A DNA stretch of 64,000 bases from an uncultured Pelagibacteraceae bacterium (GCA_902589725.1 CACITU010000005.1:24119-88118), one strand, 5' to 3'; shown: positions 1 to 13,830, numbered from the stretch's first letter. The notes: generated by a model from the letters alone, not told the origin. A program made the numbers and translations.

Positions 1-1
1 C

Positions 2-289
2 TCTTATGAAGAAATGTTTGAGTCTTTGAACAAAATTAAATTATTACCAAAAGAGACAAAAATTTATTGTGGTCATGAATACACTCTTAATAATGCAAAA
101 TTTTGTAAAAAATATGATTCTGAAAACAAAGATTTACAAAAAAAAATAGAAAAAATAGAAAAATTAAGAGAAAATGGAATTCCTACCATACCCTCAACTT
201 TAAAAGAAGAATTGGATTGCAATATATTTTTAAGAGCAAAAGATCTAAAAACCTTTTCAAAATTAAGAGATTTTAAGGATAATTTCTAA
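2..289 (+). CDS. gloB: Hydroxyacylglutathione hydrolase (glyoxalase II), C-terminal part
   Basis: The left edge of the window cuts this gene; only the last 95 or so codons are present and the reading frame is open to the edge. The piece contains GHEYTLNNAKF, the GHEYT motif of glyoxalase II whose histidine binds the metal centre, then the C-terminal helical domain with PSTLKEELDCNIFLR, which matches the family's substrate-binding tail. The enzyme hydrolyses S-lactoylglutathione to lactate and glutathione in the cytoplasm. The catalytic THxHxDH motif would lie upstream and cannot be checked here. Confidence 0.8.
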   Translation, partial: SYEEMFESLNKIKLLPKETKIYCGHEYTLNNAKFCKKYDSENKDLQKKIEKIEKLRENGIPTIPSTLKEELDCNIFLRAKDLKTFSKLRDFKDNF

Positions 290-299
290 TTAATTCGGC

Positions 300-327
300 T
301 TGACTAAAGGCTGACTACAACTATATT
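300..327 (+). promoter_or_regulatory. Sigma70-type promoter for rplU-rpmA-obgE
   Basis: TTGACT (300-305) and TATATT (322-327) are separated by 16 bases, close to the sigma70 consensus. Transcription would start near 334, leaving a leader of about 20 bases before the rplU ATG at 354. The site lies in the only real gap (64 bases) between gloB and the ribosomal protein genes. Seen in sequence; promoter function is inferred. Confidence 0.6.
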
Positions 328-353
328 GCGGTAACTTTAAATTAAACCATACA

Positions 354-752
354 ATGTCATACGCAGTAATAAAAACAGGTGGAAAACAGTATAAAGTAAA
401 ATCTGGAGAAATTCTAAAGATTGAAAAACTACCAGATTCTAAACCTGAGACTAAGATAGAGTTTAGTGAAATTTTGGCATACGGTGATGACAAATCAATT
501 GAAATTGGAACTCCAAATGTTGAGGGTGCAAAAGTAGAAGCTAATTTAATTAAAAATAGTAAAAATAGAACTATTTTAATTTTTAAAAAAAGAAGACGAC
601 AAAATTCAAGAAGAAAAAATGGGCATAGACAAGAATATTCTATGATAAGAATTAACAAAATTTTTTCAAAAGATGGTAAAGTGTTATCAGAAGCTGAAAA
701 AATTTCTAAAACTTCAAAAAAAGAAGAAGTTAAGGAAGCAGTAAGCAAATAA
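354..752 (+). CDS. rplU: 50S ribosomal protein bL21
   Basis: The protein of 132 residues starts MSYAVIKTGGKQYKV, the characteristic start of bL21 (a binder of 23S rRNA and partner of L20). The basic motif KRRRQNSRRKNGHRQ near residues 80-95 is the family's conserved RNA-binding loop. The last 25 or so residues are a Lys/Glu-rich extension beyond the roughly 103 residues of E. coli L21. It is the first gene of the rplU-rpmA-obgE set, an order conserved widely in bacteria, and has its own promoter. Confidence 0.96.
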   Translation: MSYAVIKTGGKQYKVKSGEILKIEKLPDSKPETKIEFSEILAYGDDKSIEIGTPNVEGAKVEANLIKNSKNRTILIFKKRRRQNSRRKNGHRQEYSMIRINKIFSKDGKVLSEAEKISKTSKKEEVKEAVSK

Positions 753-766
753 TTATTAGGTAGATT

Positions 767-1021
767 ATGGCAACAAAAAAAGCAGGTGGATCATCACGAA
801 ATGGACGAGATAGTGCCGGTAGAAGACTTGGTGTAAAAAAGTATGGTGGTGAAACAGTAATTCCTGGAAACATAATTGTTAGACAAAGAGGAACTAAGAT
901 TTTTCCAGGTGAAAATGTTGGTATGGGTAAAGATCATTCAATATTTTCAGTTGTTAAAGGAAAAGTTGTATTCAAAAAATCTAAATCAGATAGAACTTTC
1001 GTTTCTGTAAAGCCCAATTAA
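767..1021 (+). CDS. rpmA: 50S ribosomal protein bL27
   Basis: This 84-residue protein starts [20 protein letters not shown], the invariant N-terminus of bL27 that reaches the peptidyl transferase centre, and continues with [18 protein letters not shown]. Length is normal for the family. It begins 14 bases after rplU, as expected for the usual rplU-rpmA pair. Confidence 0.97.
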   Translation: MATKKAGGSSRNGRDSAGRRLGVKKYGGETVIPGNIIVRQRGTKIFPGENVGMGKDHSIFSVVKGKVVFKKSKSDRTFVSVKPN

Positions 1022-1037
1022 TAGTACAACCAATTAA

Positions 1038-3132
<2,095 letters not shown>

Positions 3133-4383
3133 ATGATTAAATATATGAATTTAATTGGAAGAAAAGCTCGAAAAGCTAGTGAGTATAAAATTACAACTAA
3201 GGTAAAAAATAAAGTTTTAAATGATTATGCGAAATTAATTAAGAATAAAAAAAAATTTATTATTAATCAAAATTCAAAAGATATTGATTTCGCAAGAAAA
3301 AAAGGGTTAAAGGAAAACTTAATCAAAAGACTTCATTTAAATGAAGATAAATTAAATGGAATTATAAATTCTATTTTAAAAATAGTTAAACTAAGAGACC
3401 CTATAGACAAAACTTTAGACAAATGGAAAAGACCAAATGGTTTGAATATAAAAAGAGTATCAATACCAATTGGAATAATTGGGGTTATTTATGAAAGTAG
3501 ACCAAATGTAACTTCAGATGTTGCTAGTCTTTGTTTTAAATCCGGAAATGTAGTGATTTTAAAAGGAGGCTCTGAAGCTATAAATTCTAATAAAGCTTTA
3601 GCTAAGTTGTTTAGAAAAGCACTTAAAAAAAATAAAGTTGATGAAAACTTTATACAGTTTATCGATTCAAAACAAAGGAGGCTTGTAGATATTATGCTTT
3701 CTAAGATGAAGAAATATATCGATGTCATCATACCTCGTGGTGGAAAAAATTTAGTTAAAAAAGTTTTAGAATTGTCCAAAGTACCTATAATTGGGCACCT
3801 AGAGGGACTTTGTCATACTTATATAGATAAAGATGCAGAATTGAAAATGGCTAAAGAAGTTGTCTATAACGCTAAATTAAGAAATACAAGTATATGCGGT
3901 GCAACTGAAACTATTCTTATACATAAAAATATAGTCAAAAAATTTAGTAATACTATTTTGCAGGAACTTGAAAATAGTGGTTGTAAAATAATTGGCGATA
4001 AGATTTTGAAGAATTATTACAAAGGTCAAGTTTATCCTGCAAAAGAAAAAGATTGGTCAACTGAATATTTATCATCAATTGTATCCGTTAAAATTGTTAA
4101 AAATTCCGAAGAGGCAATTAAGCATATTAACAAATATGGAACTATGCACACTGACTCCATAATTACAAAAAATAAAAAGACAGCAAAATATTTCTTAAAA
4201 AATGTTAAAAGCTCAATTGCAATGCATAATACCTCGACTCAATTTGCTGATGGTGGTGAATTTGGATTTGGTGGAGAAGTTGGAATTTCTACTAATACTC
4301 TACCACCAAGAGGTCCTGTAGGTTTAAATCAATTGATTTCATATAAATATGAAATCACTAGTAATGGTAGAATAAGAAATTAA
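3133..4383 (+). CDS. proA: Gamma-glutamyl phosphate reductase
   Basis: ProA reduces gamma-glutamyl phosphate to glutamate semialdehyde, the second step of proline synthesis, using NADPH. Its 416 residues match the family. Visible motifs are IGVIYESRPNVTSD, the catalytic cysteine in RNTSICGATET, and the C-terminal HNTSTQFADGGEFGFGGEVG with ISTNTLPPRGPVGL. The ATG at 3133 directly follows the proB stop; an in-frame ATG at 3145 (MNLIGRKARKAS) is an equally plausible start. Confidence 0.95.
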   Translation: MIKYMNLIGRKARKASEYKITTKVKNKVLNDYAKLIKNKKKFIINQNSKDIDFARKKGLKENLIKRLHLNEDKLNGIINSILKIVKLRDPIDKTLDKWKRPNGLNIKRVSIPIGIIGVIYESRPNVTSDVASLCFKSGNVVILKGGSEAINSNKALAKLFRKALKKNKVDENFIQFIDSKQRRLVDIMLSKMKKYIDVIIPRGGKNLVKKVLELSKVPIIGHLEGLCHTYIDKDAELKMAKEVVYNAKLRNTSICGATETILIHKNIVKKFSNTILQELENSGCKIIGDKILKNYYKGQVYPAKEKDWSTEYLSSIVSVKIVKNSEEAIKHINKYGTMHTDSIITKNKKTAKYFLKNVKSSIAMHNTSTQFADGGEFGFGGEVGISTNTLPPRGPVGLNQLISYKYEITSNGRIRN

Positions 4384-4384
4384 A

Positions 4385-4906
4385 TTGAATAACACAAAAA
4401 TAAAAATTGGTGTATTGGGTGGATCATTTGATCCCGCTCATAAAGGACACTTAGCAATTTCGAAAGAAGCAAAGAAACGATTCAAACTCAAAAAGGTTAT
4501 TTGGGCAATTACAAAAAAAAATCCATTTAAAAAAGATAGCAAAACTTCAATTGCTCAAAGAATTAAATATTGTAAAAAAATAATTGGTACAAATTCATTT
4601 ATTAAGATCAAATTTTATGAAAAAATTATTAAATCAAATAAAACTATAAATTTAATCAATTATTTAAAAAAAAATAAAAGCATTGAAATTTATTTTTTAA
4701 TGGGTGCCGACAACCTTATTAATTTTCATAAATGGTATAAATATAAAATAATTTTAAAAAAATGTAATATTCTAGTTTTTGACAGGCATGGATATAAAAA
4801 AAATTCTTTAAAATCAAAGACATTTAAGCAAATGGGTAAGGCCAATCTAGAGTTTATTGAGTTTAATAAAGTCAACATTTCATCTTCTCAATTAAGAAAA
4901 ATTTGA
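4385..4906 (+). CDS. nadD: Nicotinate-nucleotide adenylyltransferase, short form
   Basis: NadD adenylates nicotinate mononucleotide in NAD synthesis. The nucleotidyltransferase signature GVLGGSFDPAHKGH is near the N-terminus, MGADNL is mid-protein, and ISSSQLRK (family ISSTxIR) is at the end. The gene must start at TTG (4385); no ATG lies before the signature. At 173 residues it ends one residue after ISSSQLRK, lacking the roughly 20-residue tail seen in E. coli NadD. The position between proA and rsfS is the usual one for nadD. Confidence 0.87.
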   Translation: MNNTKIKIGVLGGSFDPAHKGHLAISKEAKKRFKLKKVIWAITKKNPFKKDSKTSIAQRIKYCKKIIGTNSFIKIKFYEKIIKSNKTINLINYLKKNKSIEIYFLMGADNLINFHKWYKYKIILKKCNILVFDRHGYKKNSLKSKTFKQMGKANLEFIEFNKVNISSSQLRKI

Positions 4907-4923
4907 TAATCTAAAATCAATCA

Positions 4924-5274
4924 ATGGACAAAATTTCAGATTTAAAAGAAATTGTAATCAGCACACTAGATCTCAATAAAGCTCAAGACATTGTAACTAT
5001 TGATCTTAAAGACAAAAGTTCTATGGCTGATTACATGATCATTGCAAGTGGAACTTCATCTAGACATATCCAATCTTTATCTGAGCAAGTTTTAGAAAAA
5101 CTAAAAAATAATGGTGTAAAAGATTCTAAAATTGAAGGCAAAGAAAGTGCTGAATGGAAACTTGTTGATGGGATTGATTTGATTATTCATATTTTTCATC
5201 CAGAAAAAAGAAAGTTTTATGAATTAGAAAAAATTTGGTCAGAGTTAATTCCAAAAGAAAAAGTGATGATATGA
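4924..5274 (+). CDS. rsfS: Ribosomal silencing factor RsfS
   Basis: This 116-residue protein belongs to the RsfS/Iojap family, which binds uL14 on the large subunit and blocks subunit joining in poor nutrition. Family motifs are DKSSMADYMIIASGTSSRH at about residues 35-55, the GKESAEWKLVDGIDLIIHIF block and the final YELEKIW. The neighbour nadD supports the call, since nadD-rsfS is a conserved pair. The stop overlaps the ctpA start (ATGA). Confidence 0.95.
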   Translation: MDKISDLKEIVISTLDLNKAQDIVTIDLKDKSSMADYMIIASGTSSRHIQSLSEQVLEKLKNNGVKDSKIEGKESAEWKLVDGIDLIIHIFHPEKRKFYELEKIWSELIPKEKVMI

Positions 5275-6410
5275 AAAAAATTAAAATTTTATTATTGATT
5301 TTATTTTCTATTTTTTACTTAAACAAAAACGTTATTTCAGCTGAAATTGATATTTATAAAAAAATTGATCTTTTCGGTGAAGTTCTAGAAAAGATTAATA
5401 AAGAATATGTTGATGATTTTAATCAATCCGACAGTATGGACGCTGCAATCAATGGACTTTTACAATCGTTAGATCCTTATTCATCCTACATGTCCCCTAA
5501 AATTTTTGAGGAAATGCAAACAGAAACCAGTGGCGAGTTTGGTGGATTAGGAATTGAGGTCAGTATGGAGGCTGGTGTGGTTAAAGTAATTTCGCCAATA
5601 GATGATACACCTGCATCAAGGGCTGGATTAAAAGCTGGTGATTACATAGTCAAAATAAATGATGTTCAAGTTCAAGGAAAATCATTAAGTGAAGCTGTTG
5701 ATTTAATGAGGGGACCTGTGGGTTCCGGTATAGAATTAATAGTAAGACGAAGAGGTGAAAAAAAAGCATTAACATTTAATATAATAAGAGAAGTTATTCA
5801 GGTTAAATCTGTAAAATCTGAAATTATAAATGAAAACATTGGATACATCAGGCTTACTTCGTTTAACGATAACAGTAGTGATCAAATAGAAAAACAAATA
5901 AAAAAACTTAAAAAAGATAAAAACGTAAATTCATTTATTTTAGATTTAAGAAATAATCCTGGAGGTCTTTTATCTCAGGCAATAAAGATCTCAGATTTTT
6001 TTCTAGAAAATGGAGAGATAGTTTCAACAAAAAGCAGAACAAAATCTGAAAATAGAAAATGGTTTGCAAAAAAAGGAGATATTACTGACGGAAAAACATT
6101 ATTGGTTTTGATTAATTATGGCTCAGCATCTGCATCTGAAATTGTTGCTGGAGCTTTAAAGGATCACAAAAGAGCAATTATCATTGGTGAAAATAGCTTT
6201 GGTAAAGGTTCAGTCCAATCGATTATTCCTTTAAAAAATCGTGGAGCTATAAGATTAACTGTCGCAAAATATTATCTTCCTTCTGGAAAATCTATCTCTG
6301 AAGTAGGTGTTAGACCAGATATAGAAGTAAATGAAGAAGGTGATGATTTTAGAATAAAAACTGATACTGACAATCAATTAAACTACGCTATTAAGTTACT
6401 TAACGGATAA
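5271..6410 (+). CDS. ctpA: Carboxyl-terminal processing protease, S41 family
   Basis: The ATG at 5271 overlaps the rsfS stop and gives a proper signal peptide (MKKIKILLLILFSIFYLNKN, likely cleaved after VISA), so I prefer it to the in-frame ATG at 5235. The 379-residue product has a PDZ domain (about 85-170, with GGLGIEV and RAGLKAGDYIVKI) and the S41 peptidase domain. Catalytic serine lies in NYGSASASEIVAG and the lysine in SFGKGSVQ. It would cut the C-termini of exported proteins in the periplasm. Alphaproteobacteria often carry ctpA beside rsfS and rppH. Confidence 0.92.
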   Translation: MKKIKILLLILFSIFYLNKNVISAEIDIYKKIDLFGEVLEKINKEYVDDFNQSDSMDAAINGLLQSLDPYSSYMSPKIFEEMQTETSGEFGGLGIEVSMEAGVVKVISPIDDTPASRAGLKAGDYIVKINDVQVQGKSLSEAVDLMRGPVGSGIELIVRRRGEKKALTFNIIREVIQVKSVKSEIINENIGYIRLTSFNDNSSDQIEKQIKKLKKDKNVNSFILDLRNNPGGLLSQAIKISDFFLENGEIVSTKSRTKSENRKWFAKKGDITDGKTLLVLINYGSASASEIVAGALKDHKRAIIIGENSFGKGSVQSIIPLKNRGAIRLTVAKYYLPSGKSISEVGVRPDIEVNEEGDDFRIKTDTDNQLNYAIKLLNG

Positions 6411-6411
6411 T

Positions 6412-6885
6412 ATGAATAAAAATTTTAAAGATTTACCACTGAGAAGTGGGGTCGGAATAGTATTATTGAATAACCAAAATAAAGTATTTGTTGCAAAAAG
6501 AATAGATAATCCTAAAAATTTTTGGCAAATGCCTCAGGGCGGTGTTGATGAGGGAGAGGATTATTTAAAAGCAGCATTTAGAGAATTGGAGGAAGAAACA
6601 AGTATCAAAAGTGTAGAACTTATAAAGGAACTCGATGGTACATTGACTTATGATTTACCTGATCGATTACTAGGTATTATTTGGAAAGGTAAGTACAAAG
6701 GTCAAAAGCAAAAATGGTTTTTAATGCGATTTATTGGAAATGATAATGAAATAAATATTAATACATCTAATCCAGAGTTTTTGGATTGGAAGTGGATTGA
6801 CTTAGATTTAATTACTGATGTTGTAGTTGATTTTAAACATCATGTTTACAAAGAACTTAAAGAAAAAGTTAAAAAATTAATTTAG
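6412..6885 (+). CDS. rppH: RNA pyrophosphohydrolase (Nudix)
   Basis: RppH removes pyrophosphate from 5'-triphosphorylated mRNA to start decay. The Nudix box begins GGVDEGEDYLKAAFRELEEE (about residues 43-62), preceded by FWQMPQGG, typical of the RppH/IalA subgroup rather than of other Nudix enzymes. Length (157 residues) is normal. The 3' end overlaps the convergent atpC gene by 9 bases. Confidence 0.92.
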   Translation: MNKNFKDLPLRSGVGIVLLNNQNKVFVAKRIDNPKNFWQMPQGGVDEGEDYLKAAFRELEEETSIKSVELIKELDGTLTYDLPDRLLGIIWKGKYKGQKQKWFLMRFIGNDNEININTSNPEFLDWKWIDLDLITDVVVDFKHHVYKELKEKVKKLI

Positions 6886-7268
6886 AGATTTTAAAACTTC
6901 AACTTTTTTATCTGCTAAATACTTAGATTGATCATTAATATCGGTTTTATTAGCCTCTTCTTCTGCCTCTTTAAGTAAATCTTGTTGCTTTGATTTATCC
7001 ATATCCGTAAGATTAAAAATTGTACTTGTTAAAATAGATAAATTATTATTTTTAAACTCAACAATCCCATCTTCAACATAGTAGTTTTCGTCACCTGATT
7101 TTGATAAAATCTTAATTATCCCAGGTTTCAAAAATGAAATAATAGAAATATGATCCTTCAATATTCCCATCTCTCCTTCAAAAGCAGGGACCACAACTTC
7201 TGAAACATCATCTTTTACTAAAAAAGATTTTTCAGGATTTACTATTTCAACTTTAAACTCTTCGCTCA

Positions 7269-7269
<1 letters not shown>
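6877..7269 (-). CDS. atpC: ATP synthase epsilon subunit
   Basis: This is the F1 epsilon subunit, part of the central stalk. The 130 residues show the N-terminal beta-sandwich with PAFEGEMGILKDHISIISFLKPG (about 28-50) and a short C-terminal helical part. The start shares one base with the atpD stop (TAATG). It is the last gene of the F1 operon atpHAGDC, and its 3' end overlaps convergent rppH. Confidence 0.94.
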
Positions 7270-9562
<2,293 letters not shown>

Positions 9563-9568
9563 AAATTA

Positions 9569-11104
9569 TTAAGATTTAAAATTTCCTTTTAATTGAGTGA
9601 CTACCTCAACAAGTAATTTTTCTTTATCTTCCTCAAGTTTTCCTGAAGTTAAAATTGACTCTATAATTTCAGGCTTATCTGATTTACATTTTTCAATAAT
9701 CTTACTCTCAAATTCGGCAACATCTTTTAGATCAATATCATCTAGATAACCTTTTACTCCGCAAAATACTGAAATAACTTGTTCCGCAACAGTCATAGGT
9801 GAATATTGTTTTTGTTTTAAAAGTTCAGTTAATTTAGAGCCTCTATTTAAAAGTTGCTGAGTAGATGCATCTAAATCAGATCCAAATTGAGCAAAAGCTG
9901 CCATTTCTCTGTATTGTGCTAACTCTAGTTTCATTGAACCAGAAACTTTTTTCATCGCTTTAGTTTGAGCTGATGAACCAACCCTAGATACTGATAAACC
10001 TACATTAATTGCAGGTCTTATTCCCTGGTTAAATAGTTCTGTTTCAAGGAAAATTTGTCCGTCTGTAATTGAAATAACGTTAGTTGGAATGAACGCAGAT
10101 ACGTCTCCACCTTGTGTTTCAATAATTGGAAGAGCAGTAAGTGATCCACCACCATGTTCATCACTTAATTTTGCAGCTCTCTCAAGCAATCTGCTATGAA
10201 GATAAAATACATCTCCAGGATAAGCCTCACGTCCTGGAGGTCTTCTTAATAGCAATGACATTTGTCTATAAGCAACTGCTTGTTTAGATAAATCGTCATA
10301 AATTATTAACGCGTGCATTCCATTATCTCTAAAATACTCACCCATAGCACAACCTGTATACGGTGCTAAAAATTGTAAAGGAGCGGAGTCAGATGCAGTA
10401 GCAGCAACAATTGTTGTGTACTCCATAGCTCCAGCTTCTTCTAATGTTTTTTGAATTTGTCTTACTGTTGATCTTTTTTGTCCAACTGCAACATATATAC
10501 AATACAGTTTTTGTTTTTCATCTCCAGATTCATTGATTTTTTTTTGATTAATAATTGCATCTACTGCAACTGCTGTTTTACCGGTTTGTCTGTCACCAAT
10601 AATTAATTCCCTTTGCCCTCTTCCAATTGGGACCAGACTATCAATTGATTTAAGGCCAGTTTGCATTGGTTCACTCACTGATTGTCGTGGAATAATACCA
10701 GGAGCTTTAACTTCAACCCTGCTTTTTTTAATTCCTTTATCTAATGGTCCTTTTCCATCAATAGGATTTCCTAAACCATCCACTACTCTTCCTAATAATT
10801 CTTTTCCAACTGGAGTGTCAACAATATTACCAGTCCTTTTTACTACATCACCTTCTTTAACATTTCTATCATCACCAAAAATTACAACACCAACATTTTC
10901 ACTTTCTAAATTTAGAGCCATACCTTTTGAACCATCTGCAAACTCTACCATCTCACCAGCTTGGACATTATCTAAACCATAAATCCTAGCAATACCATCC
11001 CCAACTGATAAAACTTGACCAACTTCTGTGACTTCTGCTTTATCACCAAAATTTTTAATTTGTTCTTTTAATATTTTTGTAACTTCTGAAGGATTTATTT
11101 CCAT
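9569..11104 (-). CDS. atpA: ATP synthase alpha subunit
   Basis: This is the non-catalytic nucleotide-binding F1 subunit, 511 residues. The P-loop [13 protein letters not shown], the block [20 protein letters not shown] and the arginine-finger region [17 protein letters not shown] are all present. The ATG at 11104 immediately follows the atpH stop. Confidence 0.98.
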   Translation of the reverse strand: MEINPSEVTKILKEQIKNFGDKAEVTEVGQVLSVGDGIARIYGLDNVQAGEMVEFADGSKGMALNLESENVGVVIFGDDRNVKEGDVVKRTGNIVDTPVGKELLGRVVDGLGNPIDGKGPLDKGIKKSRVEVKAPGIIPRQSVSEPMQTGLKSIDSLVPIGRGQRELIIGDRQTGKTAVAVDAIINQKKINESGDEKQKLYCIYVAVGQKRSTVRQIQKTLEEAGAMEYTTIVAATASDSAPLQFLAPYTGCAMGEYFRDNGMHALIIYDDLSKQAVAYRQMSLLLRRPPGREAYPGDVFYLHSRLLERAAKLSDEHGGGSLTALPIIETQGGDVSAFIPTNVISITDGQIFLETELFNQGIRPAINVGLSVSRVGSSAQTKAMKKVSGSMKLELAQYREMAAFAQFGSDLDASTQQLLNRGSKLTELLKQKQYSPMTVAEQVISVFCGVKGYLDDIDLKDVAEFESKIIEKCKSDKPEIIESILTSGKLEEDKEKLLVEVVTQLKGNFKS

Positions 11105-11662
11105 TTATGCCTCTATCATTCTATTTTCGATTTGTTGTAATTTATTTTTAATAGAGGTGTCAACCATAGTGCTTCCAACTTGTACCACCAAACCTCCTAT
11201 TAAACTTTTGTCATGTTTGTAGTTTAATTTTATTTTTGAGCTAAAATTTTTTGTTAACTCCTCTGTAATTTTTGAAATTTCTTCATTAGATAATTCTTTT
11301 GCTGACTTTAATTCTGCCTTAAGTTCCCCTCTTTTTCTTGAACAAATTTCAATAAAACTTTTAAGGATTCGCTCAATAAAAAAGAAACGTCTTTTTTGAA
11401 TTAAGAAACTTAAAAAATTTTTAAATAAAGACTCAAATTTGTTATTTTCTGAGATTGTGTTAATTACTTGTAATAAATCTTCTTGGCTTGTGGTTGGATC
11501 TTTAATCAAACTAGAAAAATCATCACTTTGTTCAATTAAACTAAGAATAGATGAAGACTGATCTTCGATCTGACTTAAAAGGTTGTTTTCTTCTGAAAGT
11601 TCAAAGAGGGCAAGAGAATATCTTTCAGCAGAAGTTATTGAAAATCCGGTGTCCTTACTCAA
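11105..11662 (-). CDS. atpH: ATP synthase delta subunit
   Basis: The 185-residue F1 delta subunit joins F1 to the peripheral stalk. The N-terminal helical domain begins AERYSLALFELSEEN, and the C-terminal signature is LIGGLVVQVGSTMVDTSIKN. The start is TTG (11660-11662), supported by a Shine-Dalgarno AGAGGA (TCCTCT on + at 11669-11674) six bases upstream. It is the first gene of the F1 operon; a gap of 108 bases with no gene separates it from priA, room for a promoter that I cannot place confidently. Confidence 0.93.
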   Translation of the reverse strand: MSKDTGFSITSAERYSLALFELSEENNLLSQIEDQSSSILSLIEQSDDFSSLIKDPTTSQEDLLQVINTISENNKFESLFKNFLSFLIQKRRFFFIERILKSFIEICSRKRGELKAELKSAKELSNEEISKITEELTKNFSSKIKLNYKHDKSLIGGLVVQVGSTMVDTSIKNKLQQIENRMIEA

Positions 11663-11770
11663 CTTGGTTCCTCTGTAATGTTGATGATTATTTTAAAATC
11701 ACGCCCTGAATAACATATGACCCTAATGTCTTCAAGTAGCGGATTCGCAAAAAATGCCTCTTTTTTGTAG

Positions 11771-13726
11771 TTAATTGAAGTTAATTGGGTCAACATCAAC
11801 TGAAAGTTTTATTCCAGATGAAAATTTATAATTTGGAATAATTTTAGCAAGAGAACTCTGTAGTTTGATAGATTTTGAGCCTCTTATTAAAAATCTGATT
11901 CTAAATTTTCTTTTTAATCTAAATAATGGAGCATTCACTGGACCTAGTATCTTTCCTTCTACTTTAGTTTCAACGAATGCTTTAAAATTAATAGCTTCTT
12001 TTTCTAATTTAATTTCATTATCTCCCGTTAATATTAAAGAAATAAATCTTTGAAATGGAGGTAGTTTATTTTTTTTTCTTATCTCCAGTTCTCTTTCTAA
12101 AAAAATATCTGGGTTTTTATTTGTAATTTCTGAGATCATCTTAGTATTATTTTCATAGGTTTGAAAATATACGGTTGCTGGTTTTCCAGTTCTACCTGCA
12201 CGCCCTGATAGCTGATGATAAAGCTGTAAGTTTTTTTCTGCACCTCTTAAATCGTGTCCTTGAGATGAAAGATCAATATCAACAACTACAATGCAATTTA
12301 AGCTTGGAAAATGAAAACCTTTTGAAATTAACTGGGTTCCAACTAAAATGTCTATTTCATTTTTGGTAATTTTGTCTATTTTTTCTTTAGAGTCTTTTTT
12401 GTTCATAGTGTCGCTTGAAAAAATTTGTATTTTTTTTCCAGGAAATTTTCTTTTTACTTCCTCTGAAATTCTCTCAACACCAGGACCACTGAAAATGAAT
12501 TCACAGTTTCCTTCTTTTGTACAATTTCTTTTAAGATCAGATCTGTAACCACAATAATGGCATAATAAGTTATTTTTATTTTTATGATAAACTAAATTGA
12601 TGCTGCAATTTGGACATGTAAAACTTGTAAAACACTTATTGCATAAGGTATTTGGAGAAAAACCTCTTCTATTTAAAAAAAATAAAACTTGATCTTTTTT
12701 TTTCAAATGTAAATTTACTTTTTCAATAATTTTAGTTGATAGCCATGACTGCTTTTCAAGTTTTGTATTATTTAAATTAATAATTTCATAATTAGGTAGA
12801 GGTGCGTTTTGATATCTTTCATTTAATCTAGAAAACTCATATTTACCTTTTTTAATATTTTCAAAAGTTTCTATAGAAGGTACAGCAGTAATTAAGTTTA
12901 TTGGAATATTTTCAAAAGAAGCTCTAGAAATTGCCATATCACGAGCATTGTAAGTTATACCTTCATCTTGTTTAAATGATTGATCATGTTCTTCATCGAC
13001 AATTATTATTCCTAATTTTTTAAATGGTAAAAACAGTGAGGATCTTGCGCCAATTATTATTTTTATTTTACCGTTTGAAACTCCACTCCAAATTAACTCT
13101 TTCTTTTTTTTTGAAATACCCGAATGCCAAACCGCAGGTTTAAAACCAAAGAAATCTAAAAATTTTAATTCAAACTGACTAGTCAGACCTATTTCTGGTA
13201 ATAAAATTAATCCTTGAAAACCCCTTTCTATCAAAGGTTTTAATGCCTCAAAATAAACTAAAGTTTTGCCTGATCCAGTTGTGCCTTGCAAAACATGAAC
13301 TCTAAACTTTTTGTTTGAAATATTCATTTTTTTTAAAGATTTTTTTTGATCACTAGATAACTTGATTAAATTTTCTTTAATTTTGCTATCAAATATTTGA
13401 TAATTTTGAGTTTCTTTATTCTCTATTGCTTTACTGCTCAAGAGTACCAATTTTAATGCCATGCCCTTTGGTATAAGATTGTATTCTGCAAACCAATTTA
13501 AAAAATTTATTGTGTTTTTTTTTAATGGAGTTACGTCTAATTTTTTTATTATATTTTTAGTTTTAAAATTTTTATTTTTGTTTTTTTCAAATTGATCCCA
13601 AACAACACCAATAATTTTGGATTTTCCAAAAGGCACCATGACATAATCACCAACATTAAGACTTAAACTGCTCTCATAAGTGAAAGGATGATTAAAAATA
13701 TTAGGTAAAAGAATCGGATATTGCAT
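11771..13726 (-). CDS. priA: Primosomal protein N' (replication restart helicase PriA)
   Basis: PriA reloads the replisome at stalled forks. The 651-residue product shows the N-terminal 3'BD (residues 1-100), the P-loop GTTGSGKTLVYFEAL (148-162), the DEEHD helicase box, and zinc-binding cysteines in CNKCFTSFTCPNC and CHYCGYRSDLKRNC. GTQLISKGFHFP and HQLSGRAGRTGKP are helicase motifs V and VI. It separates the pilus island from the ATP synthase operon. Confidence 0.95.
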   Translation of the reverse strand: MQYPILLPNIFNHPFTYESSLSLNVGDYVMVPFGKSKIIGVVWDQFEKNKNKNFKTKNIIKKLDVTPLKKNTINFLNWFAEYNLIPKGMALKLVLLSSKAIENKETQNYQIFDSKIKENLIKLSSDQKKSLKKMNISNKKFRVHVLQGTTGSGKTLVYFEALKPLIERGFQGLILLPEIGLTSQFELKFLDFFGFKPAVWHSGISKKKKELIWSGVSNGKIKIIIGARSSLFLPFKKLGIIIVDEEHDQSFKQDEGITYNARDMAISRASFENIPINLITAVPSIETFENIKKGKYEFSRLNERYQNAPLPNYEIINLNNTKLEKQSWLSTKIIEKVNLHLKKKDQVLFFLNRRGFSPNTLCNKCFTSFTCPNCSINLVYHKNKNNLLCHYCGYRSDLKRNCTKEGNCEFIFSGPGVERISEEVKRKFPGKKIQIFSSDTMNKKDSKEKIDKITKNEIDILVGTQLISKGFHFPSLNCIVVVDIDLSSQGHDLRGAEKNLQLYHQLSGRAGRTGKPATVYFQTYENNTKMISEITNKNPDIFLERELEIRKKNKLPPFQRFISLILTGDNEIKLEKEAINFKAFVETKVEGKILGPVNAPLFRLKRKFRIRFLIRGSKSIKLQSSLAKIIPNYKFSSGIKLSVDVDPINFN

Positions 13727-13754
13727 ATTTTTATAATATGAAAAAAAATTAAAG

Positions 13755-13781
13755 GTGTATTTAACTTTTTAACTTATACAC
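13755..13781 (-). terminator. Inverted repeat with T-tract after the pilin array
   Basis: On the minus strand GTGTAT and ATACAC form a 6-base stem around a 15-base AT-rich loop, followed within a few bases by a run of eight T. It lies after the last pilin gene and before priA. This could be a weak intrinsic terminator of the pilin transcript or an operator-like palindrome in front of priA. The stem is short and AT-rich, so I rate it low. Confidence 0.3.
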
Positions 13782-13830
13782 TTAAACATTGAAACAAAAG
13801 AATTTAATTAATAAATTTCTATTAAGTATA

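Noticed and set aside
290-748. Minus-strand open reading frame of 152 codons opposite rplU
   Set aside because: It is fully antisense to a certain ribosomal protein gene and the hydrophobic, Leu/Phe-rich translation is what the complement of Lys/Glu-rich codons gives.
5235-5270. Upstream ATG giving ctpA a 12-residue N-terminal extension
   Set aside because: The extension would place charged residues before the signal peptide; the ATG at 5271 overlaps the rsfS stop in the common ATGA form and gives a normal signal sequence.
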